Assembly: GCA_949289995.1 (NCBI GenBank) | Contig: CASEQE010000044.1 | Span: forward strand, 1 to 41,595 | Direction of reading: 5' to 3' | DNA length: 41,595 nt | DNA from: an uncultured Peptococcaceae bacterium | Lineage (GTDB): Bacteria > Bacillota > Dehalobacteriia > UBA4068 | Shown: piece by piece, positions 10,305-18,576 of the stretch | Layout: every line of letters starts with the position of its first letter | Position numbering within the stretch: position 1 is the stretch's first letter | Notes under the pieces: generated by a model | Database searches by the model: none | What the model saw: the letters and a program-made list of their open reading frames with translations, nothing else | What the model was told of the DNA's origin: nothing | Position numbers and translations under genes: made by a program

Positions 10305-11330
10305 CTACCCCCTATTTGACCCTAACATGTTTTCACGCACCAATAATTCGGCAATTTGAATCGCGTTGGTCGCGGCGCCTTTACGAATTTGGTCGGCAAC
10401 TACCCATAAAGATAGACCATTATCAAAAACCAAATCTTTACGGATTCTGCCAACATAAACCTGATCCGTATCGCTGCAGAATAAGGGCATAGGATATTTT
10501 TTATTGGCTGGATCGTCCACCACTACCACATTTTCGGCGGCGGATAAAATTTGCCGGGCTTGTTCAGGGGAAAGGGGGCGTTCCGTTTCTATCGTAATCG
10601 ATTCGCTATGGCTACGATATACGGGCACCCGAACCGCCGTAGCGCTTACTTTGATCTCATCATCGTGGAACATTTTCCGCGTTTCCCAAACCATTTTCAT
10701 TTCTTCTTTATAGTAGCCATTATCCAACAACACGTCTATGTTGGGGATAACGTTAAAAGCGATTTGATAGGGGAATGCGGAAGGGGTGGTCTGCTCGCCG
10801 CGGCAAATCTGCTCGGTCTGCAACTTCAATTCTTGCAAACCAGGCAAACCGGCGCCGCTAACTGCTTGATATGTAGATACAATGATTTTTTTGATTTTGG
10901 CGGCATCATGCAAAGGCTTCAACGCCACAACCATTTGAATTGTGGAACAATTGGGATTGGCAATAATGCCTTTATGCCAATAAATATCTTCCGGATTTAC
11001 TTCGGGCACGATCAAAGGCACTTGGGGATCATAGCGAAAATTGCTGCTATTGTCAATAACTACCGCCCCTGCCTTTACGGCAGGCGGGCCGTAGGTTAGC
11101 GCGGCGGATCCGCCGGCAAACAAAGCGATATCCACACCCTCAAAGCTATCTTCCGTGGTACGGTGCACCTGATAGTCCCGTCCTTGCCAGCTGATGGTTT
11201 TGCCTTCGCTGCGTTCGCTTGCCAACAAAGTCAGCCGATCCACGGGGAAGTTTCTTTCCGCCAAAATTTTTAGCAATTCATGGCCGACGGCGCCGGTGGC
11301 GCCTACGATCGCTACATGATAACCCGTCAT
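10305..11330 (-). CDS. asd: Aspartate-semialdehyde dehydrogenase
   Basis: Asd reduces aspartyl phosphate to aspartate semialdehyde with NADPH. The N-terminal Rossmann motif VAIVGATGAVGHELL starts at residue 6 and the catalytic Cys128 lies in NPNCSTIQ; the total length is 341 aa. The ATG at 11328-11330 is chosen because it gives the family-standard N-terminus and has TAGGAGT seven bases upstream. An in-frame ATG at 11366 also has a GGGAG, so a 12-residue longer form is possible. It heads the asd-dapA unit, with a good promoter about 115 bases upstream. The aspartokinase gene that sits between asd and dapA in Bacillus is missing here. Confidence 0.95.
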   Translation of the reverse strand: MTGYHVAIVGATGAVGHELLKILAERNFPVDRLTLLASERSEGKTISWQGRDYQVHRTTEDSFEGVDIALFAGGSAALTYGPPAVKAGAVVIDNSSNFRYDPQVPLIVPEVNPEDIYWHKGIIANPNCSTIQMVVALKPLHDAAKIKKIIVSTYQAVSGAGLPGLQELKLQTEQICRGEQTTPSAFPYQIAFNVIPNIDVLLDNGYYKEEMKMVWETRKMFHDDEIKVSATAVRVPVYRSHSESITIETERPLSPEQARQILSAAENVVVVDDPANKKYPMPLFCSDTDQVYVGRIRKDLVFDNGLSLWVVADQIRKGAATNAIQIAELLVRENMLGSNRG

Positions 11331-11444
11331 TTTTTCTACTCCTATATGATTTATTATTACCGCCATAACGTCTCCCTATATTACGGTGTGAAAACGCCTA
11401 CGGTATTACGTTTGGCAGTTTAGCGCAACCATTTATATTGTACT

Positions 11445-11474
11445 ATTATAACACCCTATTCCCTAAAATGGCAA
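11445..11474 (-). promoter_or_regulatory. SigA-type promoter for asd-dapA
   Basis: On the minus strand TTGCCA (11469-11474), an 18-base spacer and TATAAT (11445-11450) with an upstream TG make a strong extended -10 promoter. It separates vegetative asd-dapA from the sporulation genes dpaAB upstream. Confidence 0.75.
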
Positions 11475-11553
11475 TAGTCGCGCTATCTTCATTCTAGATG
11501 AAAGTGGCAAGCATACCGGCGATATTCTTTGCCGCAGTATCCAGGCTTAGAAG

Positions 11554-12162
11554 TCAATCCTGCGGTGGAGAGGCCAAAAGCAAAGGTTGTTTTTGTTCAT
11601 GTTGCAAGGCGCAAAGCAAAGTTTCTTCCACCAAACTCCATTCCGCAACCAAGGAATTTGGTTTTTGAAAAGGGGCGTCCTGACGGAATGGAACAAAGTA
11701 TATGTTTTTATAATTCAAAAGCTGGCCAATATTTTTGGCATTATTGCCCAAAGCATCATTGCTAGCCACAGCCAAGACCACAGGGCGTCCTATCCGCAAA
11801 TGGGCTTTGGCGGCCATTAATACCGGCGTATCAGTAATACCGGCTACCAATTTGGCTAAAGTATTGCCGGAGCAAGGACAAATTAGCAGAATGTCTAAAA
11901 GCTTTTTGGGGCCTATTGGCTCCGCCAACGGGATCGTGTCAATCATCTGCTGGGTTCCACTGACCTTTTTGATTTCTTGCAACCAATAATCCGCACTGCC
12001 AAAACGGCTATCCGTATACTTGACGCTAGGAGAAAGAATAGGCAAAATTTCTCCGCCTTGACGTTTTAAGCTGCCCATAACCGACAGCGCGTGCTTTAAA
12101 GAACAATGGGAACCAGTTAGCGCAAAACCGATTCTCAATCCAGGTAAAAGTCGATTACTCAT
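11554..12162 (-). CDS. dpaB: Dipicolinate synthase subunit B
   Basis: DpaB (SpoVFB) is the flavoprotein-fold subunit of dipicolinate synthase, which makes the calcium chelator stored in the spore core. The protein (202 aa) has the family start RIGFALTGSHCS and a flavoprotein-type core (PCSGNTLAKLVAGITDTPV, VLAVASNDALGNNAKNIG). The start at 12162 has GGAGGT six bases upstream and lies 16 bases after the dpaA stop. The longer open frame to 12210 overlaps dpaA and lacks a ribosome site. Probably expressed in the mother cell under SigK, as in Bacillus. Confidence 0.95.
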   Translation of the reverse strand: MSNRLLPGLRIGFALTGSHCSLKHALSVMGSLKRQGGEILPILSPSVKYTDSRFGSADYWLQEIKKVSGTQQMIDTIPLAEPIGPKKLLDILLICPCSGNTLAKLVAGITDTPVLMAAKAHLRIGRPVVLAVASNDALGNNAKNIGQLLNYKNIYFVPFRQDAPFQKPNSLVAEWSLVEETLLCALQHEQKQPLLLASPPQD

Positions 12163-12178
12163 AAACGCACCTCCTCTC

Positions 12179-13051
12179 CTAAGATAAAGACTCCGCCAAA
12201 ATCCGTTCATATAATTCTGCCATCACCCGTCCGGCAAAAGCCGGGGCATATTTTCCCGGCAAACCGTTTCCAGGCACCGCATGCACGGGAAGTTCTGCCG
12301 CGGCAGGCCAATCTACGCCGCCCGGAGCAGATGCCAAATCAATCAACAATGCACCGTGAGGAATTTGCGATAATAGCTTAGAATCAAAAATAGTAGCCGG
12401 CACGGTGGTAAAAATATAATCCGCCTTGGATACATAATGGGGTAAATCTTGCCAATCGGCCGGAATAAATCCTTCGGCCCGGGCTTGATTGCCGCGCAAA
12501 GAGCCGCGATTGAAAACCGTGACTTTAGCTGACAAAGAACGCAGGCGCCAGGCTAATTCCCGGCCGATACGGCCATAACCGATTACCAAACAGGTACTTC
12601 CAGTGAGAACGCCGTCGCTTAAGCTAATCGCCATAGCCAACGCTCCCTCAGCAGTTGCCGTCGCCAAAGGACGAGCTACTTCCTCATAGTCCAAGGCGGC
12701 AATTAGGCGCAAAGATCTTTCCTCGGCGATCAAAGGCAAATAATTGCCGCATATTCCAGTTAAGATAAGCGCTCCCCGTTGTATTCCCGCCCAATCTTCC
12801 TGGGAAATATAAATCGGATCTGCCAATAAATTAGTCAGATAGCCTTCCGTACCTAAACCGCCTACAGGCAAAACCACAGCCTTTGCTTGCGTCAGCGCCT
12901 CTGCGGCGCTTTCTGCAAAATCAATCCCCGGCGGTAAAAGATGAGGCGGAATGGCAAAAGCTGTCCCCCGATAACCCAAGTCTGACAAACGGCGCATGAT
13001 AAAAATATTCCTTTTGTCCCCTCCCAAAAAGGCTATTTTTTGTTTTATCAT
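12179..13051 (-). CDS. dpaA: Dipicolinate synthase subunit A
   Basis: DpaA (SpoVFA) is the NAD(P)-binding subunit that oxidises the DapA product to dipicolinate. The N-terminal domain starts KIAFLGGDKRNIFIMRRL. A second Rossmann fold is visible (CLVIGYGRIGRELAWRL, about residues 155-175). Length is 290 aa, normal for the family. The ATG at 13049-13051 is preferred over a GTG four codons upstream because GGGTGAG is well placed before it. That ribosome site lies in one arm of a large hairpin (13061-13113). dpaB follows. Confidence 0.95.
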   Translation of the reverse strand: MIKQKIAFLGGDKRNIFIMRRLSDLGYRGTAFAIPPHLLPPGIDFAESAAEALTQAKAVVLPVGGLGTEGYLTNLLADPIYISQEDWAGIQRGALILTGICGNYLPLIAEERSLRLIAALDYEEVARPLATATAEGALAMAISLSDGVLTGSTCLVIGYGRIGRELAWRLRSLSAKVTVFNRGSLRGNQARAEGFIPADWQDLPHYVSKADYIFTTVPATIFDSKLLSQIPHGALLIDLASAPGGVDWPAAAELPVHAVPGNGLPGKYAPAFAGRVMAELYERILAESLS

Positions 13052-13060
13052 AGAAAAACT

Positions 13061-13113
13061 CACCCTTACGCTTTATATATGGCATATTATATGCCATACG
13101 TAAGCGCAGGGTG
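13061..13113 (-). promoter_or_regulatory. Hairpin covering the dpaA ribosome site, with a possible SigK promoter inside
   Basis: On the minus strand CACCCT-CGCTT pairs with AAGCG-AGGGTG around a perfect 9-bp inner stem (ATGGCATAT / ATATGCCAT at 13079-13097). The 3' arm contains the dpaA ribosome site GGGTGAG. Inside the inner stem lies CATATAATA, which fits the SigK -10 pattern CATANNNTA, with an AC about 17 bases upstream. RNA starting there would lack the 5' arm and leave the ribosome site open, while read-through RNA from 13232 upward would fold and hide it. The pairing is visible; the promoter reading is inference. Confidence 0.5.
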
Positions 13114-13231
13114 AGATAACGTTTTCGATGTGCAAAAAATTTATGGTTCTAAAATCGGGGTTAGATCGCTGTGATTCCAGGCCGACGTCTGCAACCTTTG
13201 CCCCCAACCCCAGGGAACGTAAGGCAAAGCT

Positions 13232-14203
13232 TTAGACATAGACCAGTTTTCTATCGCCGTCCCCAAACACTTTTTGCCAAGCCTCATCCATTTTTTCTTT
13301 AATCGGCTGATTGCCGGCAGCTAAAATCACCACTCTATCCTCTTCCGGCTCAATAGTGGTATCTTTAATGCTAATCAAAGTATTGGTGCTATCGATATAA
13401 TGCCAAGCACCATCAATTTTCACAAAGCCTTTAACTCGATACAAATAAGGGGCGATTAGCTTTAACCATTGTTCCACTTCCTCTTGGCGATAATCGCCTT
13501 TGAAGGAAACCAACCATTTTTGCGTGCCAATCACTTTACCACCGCCCCAGTTGCGGTCGCTGGAGCTATAATGCCCATCCATCGCGTCGAGAATTTTGCG
13601 GTCGATCTTAGCATAAGTGGCATGAATAATATCGGCATAGGGATTCATTTGCCGCAATTCGGCTTCGATTTCCTCCACATCTTTCTCATCCGCCAAATCG
13701 ATTTTATTGATCACCAACAAATCGCTGCAAATCACCTGCTGTTGGGCCATGACCGACGTATAACGCACATCCCAAAATCCTAAGGCGTCCACCATAGTTA
13801 CGCTACCTTTATATTCATAACTGTCATTGGTCATCTTTTGCACCAAAGAGATGATTTTGCCAACGCCAGCGGGATTGGCCAAACCGGAACTTTCCACCAG
13901 CACCAGAGATACGTCCATTTTTGTCATTTCTACCAAAGCTTCAATAAAATTTTCCGCCCGGCAAGTGCAGAATATGGAACCATTATTAATTTCCGTTAAT
14001 TTGATGCCTTCTTTGGCCAAAACGGCGCCGTCCATACCTGCATCGCCAAATTCATTAACGATAACCGCCATTTTTTTATCATGCCAAATGTCCATCAATT
14101 GTTGCATCATCGTGGTTTTACCGGCCCCCAAAAAGCCGTTAACAATATACAGTTTAATTCTACCACTAGCGATGCTCATACCTTCATCGGCAATTTTATA
14201 CAT
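13232..14203 (-). CDS. CobW/HypB/UreG-family GTPase (G3E) with altered CxCC motif
   Basis: A 323-aa G3E GTPase of the CobW type. The P-loop GFLGAGKTT is at 23-31; the switch region NEFGDAG and the G4 motif NKID are visible, and the C-terminal half resembles a CobW_C domain (GTQKWLVSFKGDY onward). Members usually act as metal or cofactor chaperones. The canonical metal motif GCxCC reads GSIFCTCR here (75-82), so two of three cysteines are replaced and one displaced. The start at 14203 has AAAGGAA six bases upstream. It is downstream of the UroD-Trx methyltransferase on the same strand, separated by a hairpin. A role in cofactor or zinc delivery to the methyltransferase system is inference from context. 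Confidence 0.85.
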   Translation of the reverse strand: MYKIADEGMSIASGRIKLYIVNGFLGAGKTTMMQQLMDIWHDKKMAVIVNEFGDAGMDGAVLAKEGIKLTEINNGSIFCTCRAENFIEALVEMTKMDVSLVLVESSGLANPAGVGKIISLVQKMTNDSYEYKGSVTMVDALGFWDVRYTSVMAQQQVICSDLLVINKIDLADEKDVEEIEAELRQMNPYADIIHATYAKIDRKILDAMDGHYSSSDRNWGGGKVIGTQKWLVSFKGDYRQEEVEQWLKLIAPYLYRVKGFVKIDGAWHYIDSTNTLISIKDTTIEPEEDRVVILAAGNQPIKEKMDEAWQKVFGDGDRKLVYV

Positions 14204-14233
14204 AATAATTCCTTTCCGCTTTCGCTTTTTCAT

Positions 14234-14279
14234 AAAGCATAACACGCCAAAGGCCGAAGTCCCTGGCGCGTTATGCTTT
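14234..14279 (-). terminator. Hairpin between the UroD-Trx gene and the CobW gene
   Basis: A 16-bp stem with one mismatch (AAAGCATAACACGCCA at 14234-14249 with TGGCGCGTTATGCTTT at 14264-14279) follows the stop of the methyltransferase gene. There is no strong T run on the minus strand, so it may be a partial terminator or mRNA-processing hairpin rather than a full stop. Confidence 0.6.
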
Positions 14280-14297
14280 ATAACGTTGGCTATGCTT

Positions 14298-15659
14298 TTA
14301 TTTGTTCAAAAGTTTTTCAATTTCATCAAACAGTTCCTGACGATCGGGGATAATGGAAGAATATCTCAGTTCACCGTTAATCAGCAGGCTGGGCAGATGC
14401 TGTACGCCGAGTTTTTTGAACCGAGGAATATCTTCTTTGTTAATATATTTGTATTCCTTAACGTCGATTTTATCGCCAAAATGTTTCTTGGCGTCCATAG
14501 CGGCCGCATACATATAGGTGCAGGCAGCGCAGGAAGCAGAGTCCAGCGTATAGGCTTCCACCAAGGGACGAGGCAAGTTGTTGTAATCGGGCAATTCCAC
14601 GTCCACATCTTCGTCCACGGGCGCTTCATAGTTTTTGAGGATTTCCCGAACTTGTTCTGGTTCATGAATGGCTTGTACCACGCCGACGGTGTTTTCAATC
14701 GGAATATCATACGGCATATCGCAACCGGGGGCGATAATCAGATTGTGATGATCTAAGGTATCCAACATTTCCAAGGTATATTTCATATTTTCTTGTTGGG
14801 TACCAAAGAGCATGGTGGTGGTCAACGGAATATTGCCGCACAACGCGATGTTGTATTTGTCGGTAATTTCTTTGGCCTGCGCCATGTTAACGTTTTCGTC
14901 CACCGCGATGCAGTCCGGGGCGGATTGGCACATAACGTCGATATTGCGGGTAGCGTCGCCGCAGACGAAGAAGGCCGCAAAAGCGCCTTTTTCCCGAATA
15001 TGATTGAACAGATCCGTATAGCAATCCAACAGGAAAGTTTCAAAGTGTTTGGCGGAAATTTGGGACAAAACCGGGTCGACCGCAGCGATAACATCCATGC
15101 CGGCTTCAATGTAATAATCGGCCATCGCTTTGTTCACGTCGTTGCAGTATTTGATCAATTCTTTCACATATTCGCCGTCTTTGCGCATATCGCGGAATAA
15201 GTTGGTGCCGCGCAAATGGGAAGCCAAGGTCAAAGGACCGGTGGTGAGACCGTACAAAGCGGTGGTATCGCCAACGGCGGCTTTCATCCGGCGCATAACG
15301 TCCAAAGCCATGGGAATACGTCCATCGGTTTTTTCCGGAATGCTGCAAGAGCACGGAATGGTTTTGGTATTTTCCAAGGGATGGCTCATAACGGACGGAG
15401 GAGCATATTCAGCCCACAACAATTCGCAGCCCAATACTTCCGCTTCCATCTGCAGGTCGAACAACACCGGTTGGCCGTCGGGAAGATAAATTCTATTTAC
15501 TTCCATCAGAGCCTCAAAAAGTTTGTCGCCGTCCATCAAAATTTCTTGCGCGGTATAATTGACCAATTTACCGGCATGAATACCAGCGAAAGGAACCCAA
15601 GGAACCCGGGGCGTGTCATGGTGACGCAGCGTCTCAAACAGTATTTCTTTTCCGTTCAT
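14298..15659 (-). CDS. UroD-fold (MtaA/MtbA-like) methyltransferase fused to a thioredoxin-like domain
   Basis: Residues 1-345 match the uroporphyrinogen decarboxylase-fold methyltransferases that demethylate corrinoid proteins (methylcobamide:CoM methyltransferases MtaA/MtbA and bacterial relatives), with GLTTGPLTLASHLRG (137-151), VDPVLSQIS and a C-terminal PGCDMPYDIP. In MtaA/MtbA zinc is held by His-x-Cys plus a distal Cys; here the pair is Phe231-Val-Cys233, with Cys313 kept, so the His is replaced. Residues 368-453 add a thioredoxin-like domain with CAAC (377-380) and a cis-Pro-like HLPSLL. AGGAGGT precedes the ATG and a good promoter lies upstream. Bacteria generally lack coenzyme M, so the acceptor is unknown. 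True uroporphyrinogen decarboxylase (HemE) is unlikely given the fusion and context. Confidence 0.82.
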   Translation of the reverse strand: MNGKEILFETLRHHDTPRVPWVPFAGIHAGKLVNYTAQEILMDGDKLFEALMEVNRIYLPDGQPVLFDLQMEAEVLGCELLWAEYAPPSVMSHPLENTKTIPCSCSIPEKTDGRIPMALDVMRRMKAAVGDTTALYGLTTGPLTLASHLRGTNLFRDMRKDGEYVKELIKYCNDVNKAMADYYIEAGMDVIAAVDPVLSQISAKHFETFLLDCYTDLFNHIREKGAFAAFFVCGDATRNIDVMCQSAPDCIAVDENVNMAQAKEITDKYNIALCGNIPLTTTMLFGTQQENMKYTLEMLDTLDHHNLIIAPGCDMPYDIPIENTVGVVQAIHEPEQVREILKNYEAPVDEDVDVELPDYNNLPRPLVEAYTLDSASCAACTYMYAAAMDAKKHFGDKIDVKEYKYINKEDIPRFKKLGVQHLPSLLINGELRYSSIIPDRQELFDEIEKLLNK

Positions 15660-15723
15660 GCAAAAGACCTCCTCAAAAGTATATGTGATTGACCAATTAG
15701 CTTTGCGCTAAATTCTTGCGTTT

Positions 15724-15752
15724 ATTCTATATCAAATATCTGTGGATTTCAA
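15724..15752 (-). promoter_or_regulatory. Promoter of the UroD-Trx methyltransferase gene
   Basis: On the minus strand TTGAAA (15747-15752), a 17-base spacer and TAGAAT (15724-15729) give a strong SigA promoter about 65 bases upstream of the ATG. The 194-base gap (15660-15853) otherwise shows only AT-rich sequence. Confidence 0.75.
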
Positions 15753-15853
15753 TAATTTTTTATCATAAATATAAAAAACTTAATCTTAATTATATGACAT
15801 CCAGCATTTTCAGGTTAGCGATAGGCATTGGATTGATAATAAAGCTTCGGCAT

Positions 15854-16498
15854 TTATAGATTGTTTTTCGGTAAATAGCGATAAATCGTCGGCTCGGAAA
15901 CGCACATAATGGCAGCTACCTTCGCCACGGAACCTTTTAGATTGAAAATACCGCGTTTGTGTAGCATATTAATCACAATTTGTTTTTCGGCGGCAGTCAA
16001 ACGATTGGGCGGCGTATTTACGTTCATATCGGTTAAAATGCTTTGGATGTTTTCCAATATTACATCTTTGGCAGAAGTGAGATAGATTTGCGCCTCATCA
16101 TCTTCCACTTCTTCGTCCAAGGACAAACCGGCCAATTCGCGCAATTGCTCGCTAAGTTGTAGATATTGGGAAACGTTAGAATTGACGCAAAAAATGCCTA
16201 GCAACGTATTGTCATCATCGCGGATAAAAAAACTGGACGAACGAAGAATACTACCGTCGTTTGCCACCGTGGCATAATTAACGCGAAAGCGGGAATGATC
16301 CTCTTTATTATTTACCATTTCTTGAGAAAACTCGCTTAAAGGAGCGCCCACTTGTCTACCGCTAACATGTCCGTTATATATGTAAACGATACCGGGGTTG
16401 TCCCCTACCGTCTCATGTAAGACTACCTCGGTATTTTTGTCAAGAGATCTACCTAAAAACTCGGCAAAATTCAAATAAAACTTTAATTTTTCATGCAC
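15854..16498 (-). CDS. YheO/DauR-type regulator (PAS-like domain plus HTH_22)
   Basis: A 214-aa transcription regulator. The N-terminal ~115 residues match the YheO-like PAS domain (NTEVVLHETVGDNPGIVYIYNG and IRDDDNTLLGIFCVN). The C-terminus is a helix-turn-helix of the HTH_22 type (SVAKVAAIMCVSEPTIYRYL, near the end). Such proteins sense small ligands and often control neighbouring catabolic genes. The start is taken as GTG at 16496-16498 because GGAGGT sits six bases upstream; the ATG at 16537 has no ribosome site. It lies between the divergent arms of the corrinoid locus and is the obvious candidate local regulator (inference). The ligand is unknown. Confidence 0.85.
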   Translation of the reverse strand: MHEKLKFYLNFAEFLGRSLDKNTEVVLHETVGDNPGIVYIYNGHVSGRQVGAPLSEFSQEMVNNKEDHSRFRVNYATVANDGSILRSSSFFIRDDDNTLLGIFCVNSNVSQYLQLSEQLRELAGLSLDEEVEDDEAQIYLTSAKDVILENIQSILTDMNVNTPPNRLTAAEKQIVINMLHKRGIFNLKGSVAKVAAIMCVSEPTIYRYLPKNNL

Positions 16499-16616
16499 AG
16501 CGCTACCTCCGCGGCCGCTAAAACAACCATTATGCATGCCGGACGGCTTTTAACCTGCCGTCAAATGGTTATGGCAAAATGGATATAAAACTGGACTATA
16601 TATGATGTACCTTAAT

Positions 16617-16645
16617 ATTTTATCAAAAACGCATTCCAAATACAA
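16617..16645 (-). promoter_or_regulatory. Promoter of the YheO-type regulator
   Basis: On the minus strand TTGTAT (16640-16645), 17 bases, then TAAAAT (16617-16622) preceded by TGA, an extended -10. The same TTGTA-N-TGATAAAAT layout recurs upstream of the corrinoid-protein gene. Confidence 0.65.
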
Positions 16646-16762
16646 GCGCAAATCTTTATACTTTTAAGAAAAAATTTTTCCAAATAAAATTTGACGAATA
16701 CCAAAAATTGTTGCAGGAGTTTGCACTTGAATACACAATATATTACGTTGTTTAAAAGTGCG

Positions 16763-16835
16763 CTGTAGCATTGCTTTTGGTCAGTGATCTACAGCAATGA
16801 CATACTAAAGATTTTATTTTTGCACAGTTCTACAG
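16763..16835. promoter_or_regulatory. Repeated CTGTAG/CTACAG hexamers upstream of the activator gene
   Basis: In the 356-base regulator/activator gap, CTGTAG (16763-16768) faces CTACAG (16789-16794), and a further CTACAG lies at 16830-16835 just before the ribosome site AAAGGAG. These could be operator half-sites. The plus-strand promoter of the activator gene is not clear; a weak TTGGTC-18-CATACT overlaps the hexamers. Nothing else was seen in the gap. Confidence 0.3.
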
Positions 16836-16854
16836 TTTAAAGGAGCATACTTTC

Positions 16855-18480
16855 ATGGAAATTACCATTTTACCCAATAACATTAAGTATCAAGTTGCCG
16901 AAGGCACTTCTTTGTTGCAAGTATTGTTCGACGCGGGTATACATATCGACGGCAGCTGCGCTGGCGCCGGCGTTTGCGGGTGTTGTAAAATTCAAGTCAT
17001 TTCCGGTAAGACGCCGCCGCCGGATGAAGCGGAAACGGGGCTGATCTCACAAGAGGAATTGGCGCAAGGTTACCGTTTGGCCTGCCGGGTGCATGTGATG
17101 GATGACATGCGCATTTTAGTGCCAAAAATGAAAAACGCCGACTCCCGCAAAACTAAATTGCTATATTTACCCGAAGATTTTATCCCGGAAAAAACGCCAG
17201 AACAAACTTATGGCTTGGCTTTCGATATCGGTACCACCACCGTAGTATGTATGCTATGGGATATGCATCGTGCTGAACTAATCGATATCGCCGCTCAAAC
17301 TAATCCCCAAAGCGTATTTGGCGCCGACGTAATCACCAGAATCAACTACTGCGAAGAAAAGCCAGGCAATCTGAAAATTATGCATGAAAAAATTATCGAT
17401 TGTCTGAATGAATTGGCCGATACTTTAATCCAACGACACAACATTCAACGGGATCTGATCCGCAAAGCCACCGTGGTGGGCAATACGACCATGAGCCATT
17501 TGTTTCTTGGCCTATCCCCTTCCACTTTGGCCAGAATACCGTTTACCCCTGCGTTTACCGGCCCCAAAGAATTGAAAGCCAATGAAATCGGTATTCGTAT
17601 CCACCCGGATGGAGACGTATATTTGCTTCCCAATATCGCCGGCCATGTAGGCTCCGACTTGGTGGCAGGCATTTTAACTTCCCGGCTAATGGAAAAAAGC
17701 GGCGTGCATATTCTCATCGACTTAGGCACCAACGGCGAAGTTATTCTTCAAGCCGACGGTCATACCTGGGCTTGCTCCACAGCGGCCGGCCCTGCATTTG
17801 AAGGCGCATCCATTCACCATGGCATGCGTGCTGCCGCGGGCGCCATCGAAAGCGTCAAAATCGTTGATGGAGACGTATTGGTACATACCGTAGACGATGC
17901 GCCGCCTAGAGGTATTTGCGGTTCGGGCCTCATCGACGCCACCGCCGCCCTCATTACCGCCGGCATCATTCTACCCTCTGGCAAAATGATGAGTATCCCG
18001 GCGGCGCAACGACAACTCCCTCCCGGATTGGCGCATCGCTTGCGTAAAACCGATAACATTACCGAATTCGTTTTAGCCCGCGGCGAAGACGATCGGGAAA
18101 TTGTCCTCAACCACAAGGACGTACGGCAAATGCAACTGGGCAAAGGGGCGATTTACAGCGGTATTTTGCTACTTTTGCAAGCCGCAGGTAAAACGGTAGC
18201 GGATATTGACTCCGTACTTTTGGCGGGTGCTTTCGGCAACTATATCAATAAGGAAAGCGCCGTAGTTCTAGGATTGTTACCCAACATTCCGTTGGATCAT
18301 ATTATTCCTCTGGGCAACGCTGCCGGCGCCGGCGCATCCATCGCTCTGCTCTCATCGAAAGAACGCCGCTATATTTATGATAAACTGGACGAAATCGAAC
18401 ACGTAGAGCTGGCGGATTGCCCTAATTTCCAAGAAGAATTTATCGGCGCTATGAGTTTTCCGCAAATAAAAGCTGAATAA
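16855..18480 (+). CDS. 2Fe-2S/ASKHA corrinoid-activating protein (RACE family, DUF4445)
   Basis: This family (reductive activators of corrinoid-dependent enzymes) uses ATP and a low-potential electron to return inactive Co(II) corrinoid to Co(I). The N-terminal plant-type ferredoxin domain has the cysteines C35-x5-C41-x2-C44 and C77. An ASKHA ATPase-like part follows with AFDIGTTT (122-129), VVGNTTMSHLFLG, LIDLGTNGE and GAFGNY, ending in the usual C-terminal segment with GNAAGAGA. At 541 aa it is slightly shorter than many relatives. ATG 16855 follows AAAGGAG. It points towards the corrinoid protein and MtmB-like gene, its likely clients. No 4Fe-4S RamA-type cysteine cluster is seen, so it is the bacterial 2Fe-2S type. 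Confidence 0.93.
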   Translation: MEITILPNNIKYQVAEGTSLLQVLFDAGIHIDGSCAGAGVCGCCKIQVISGKTPPPDEAETGLISQEELAQGYRLACRVHVMDDMRILVPKMKNADSRKTKLLYLPEDFIPEKTPEQTYGLAFDIGTTTVVCMLWDMHRAELIDIAAQTNPQSVFGADVITRINYCEEKPGNLKIMHEKIIDCLNELADTLIQRHNIQRDLIRKATVVGNTTMSHLFLGLSPSTLARIPFTPAFTGPKELKANEIGIRIHPDGDVYLLPNIAGHVGSDLVAGILTSRLMEKSGVHILIDLGTNGEVILQADGHTWACSTAAGPAFEGASIHHGMRAAAGAIESVKIVDGDVLVHTVDDAPPRGICGSGLIDATAALITAGIILPSGKMMSIPAAQRQLPPGLAHRLRKTDNITEFVLARGEDDREIVLNHKDVRQMQLGKGAIYSGILLLLQAAGKTVADIDSVLLAGAFGNYINKESAVVLGLLPNIPLDHIIPLGNAAGAGASIALLSSKERRYIYDKLDEIEHVELADCPNFQEEFIGAMSFPQIKAE

Positions 18481-18519
18481 ATTTTTCGGCAATTTTTTTC
18501 AATTTTTCTAAAATAGCTA

Positions 18520-18548
18520 TTGTAGTTTTTTTTCACTTGTGATAAAAT
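18520..18548 (+). promoter_or_regulatory. Promoter of the corrinoid protein-MtmB-like operon
   Basis: TTGTAG (18520-18525), 17 bases, then TAAAAT (18543-18548) with an upstream TGA forms an extended -10 promoter. Transcription would start near 18555 and give a leader of about 140 bases. Confidence 0.65.
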
Positions 18549-18576
18549 ACTTTCATCAAGATAAATTATTATCTTT

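Noticed and set aside
13827..14756. 309-codon plus-strand open frame
   Set aside because: It is antisense to both the CobW-type GTPase and the UroD-Trx gene and spans the hairpin between them; no family features.
14298..15659. Annotation as HemE (uroporphyrinogen decarboxylase)
   Set aside because: No haem-pathway neighbours, a thioredoxin-like fusion and a corrinoid gene context; the fold is shared but the role is most likely methyl transfer.
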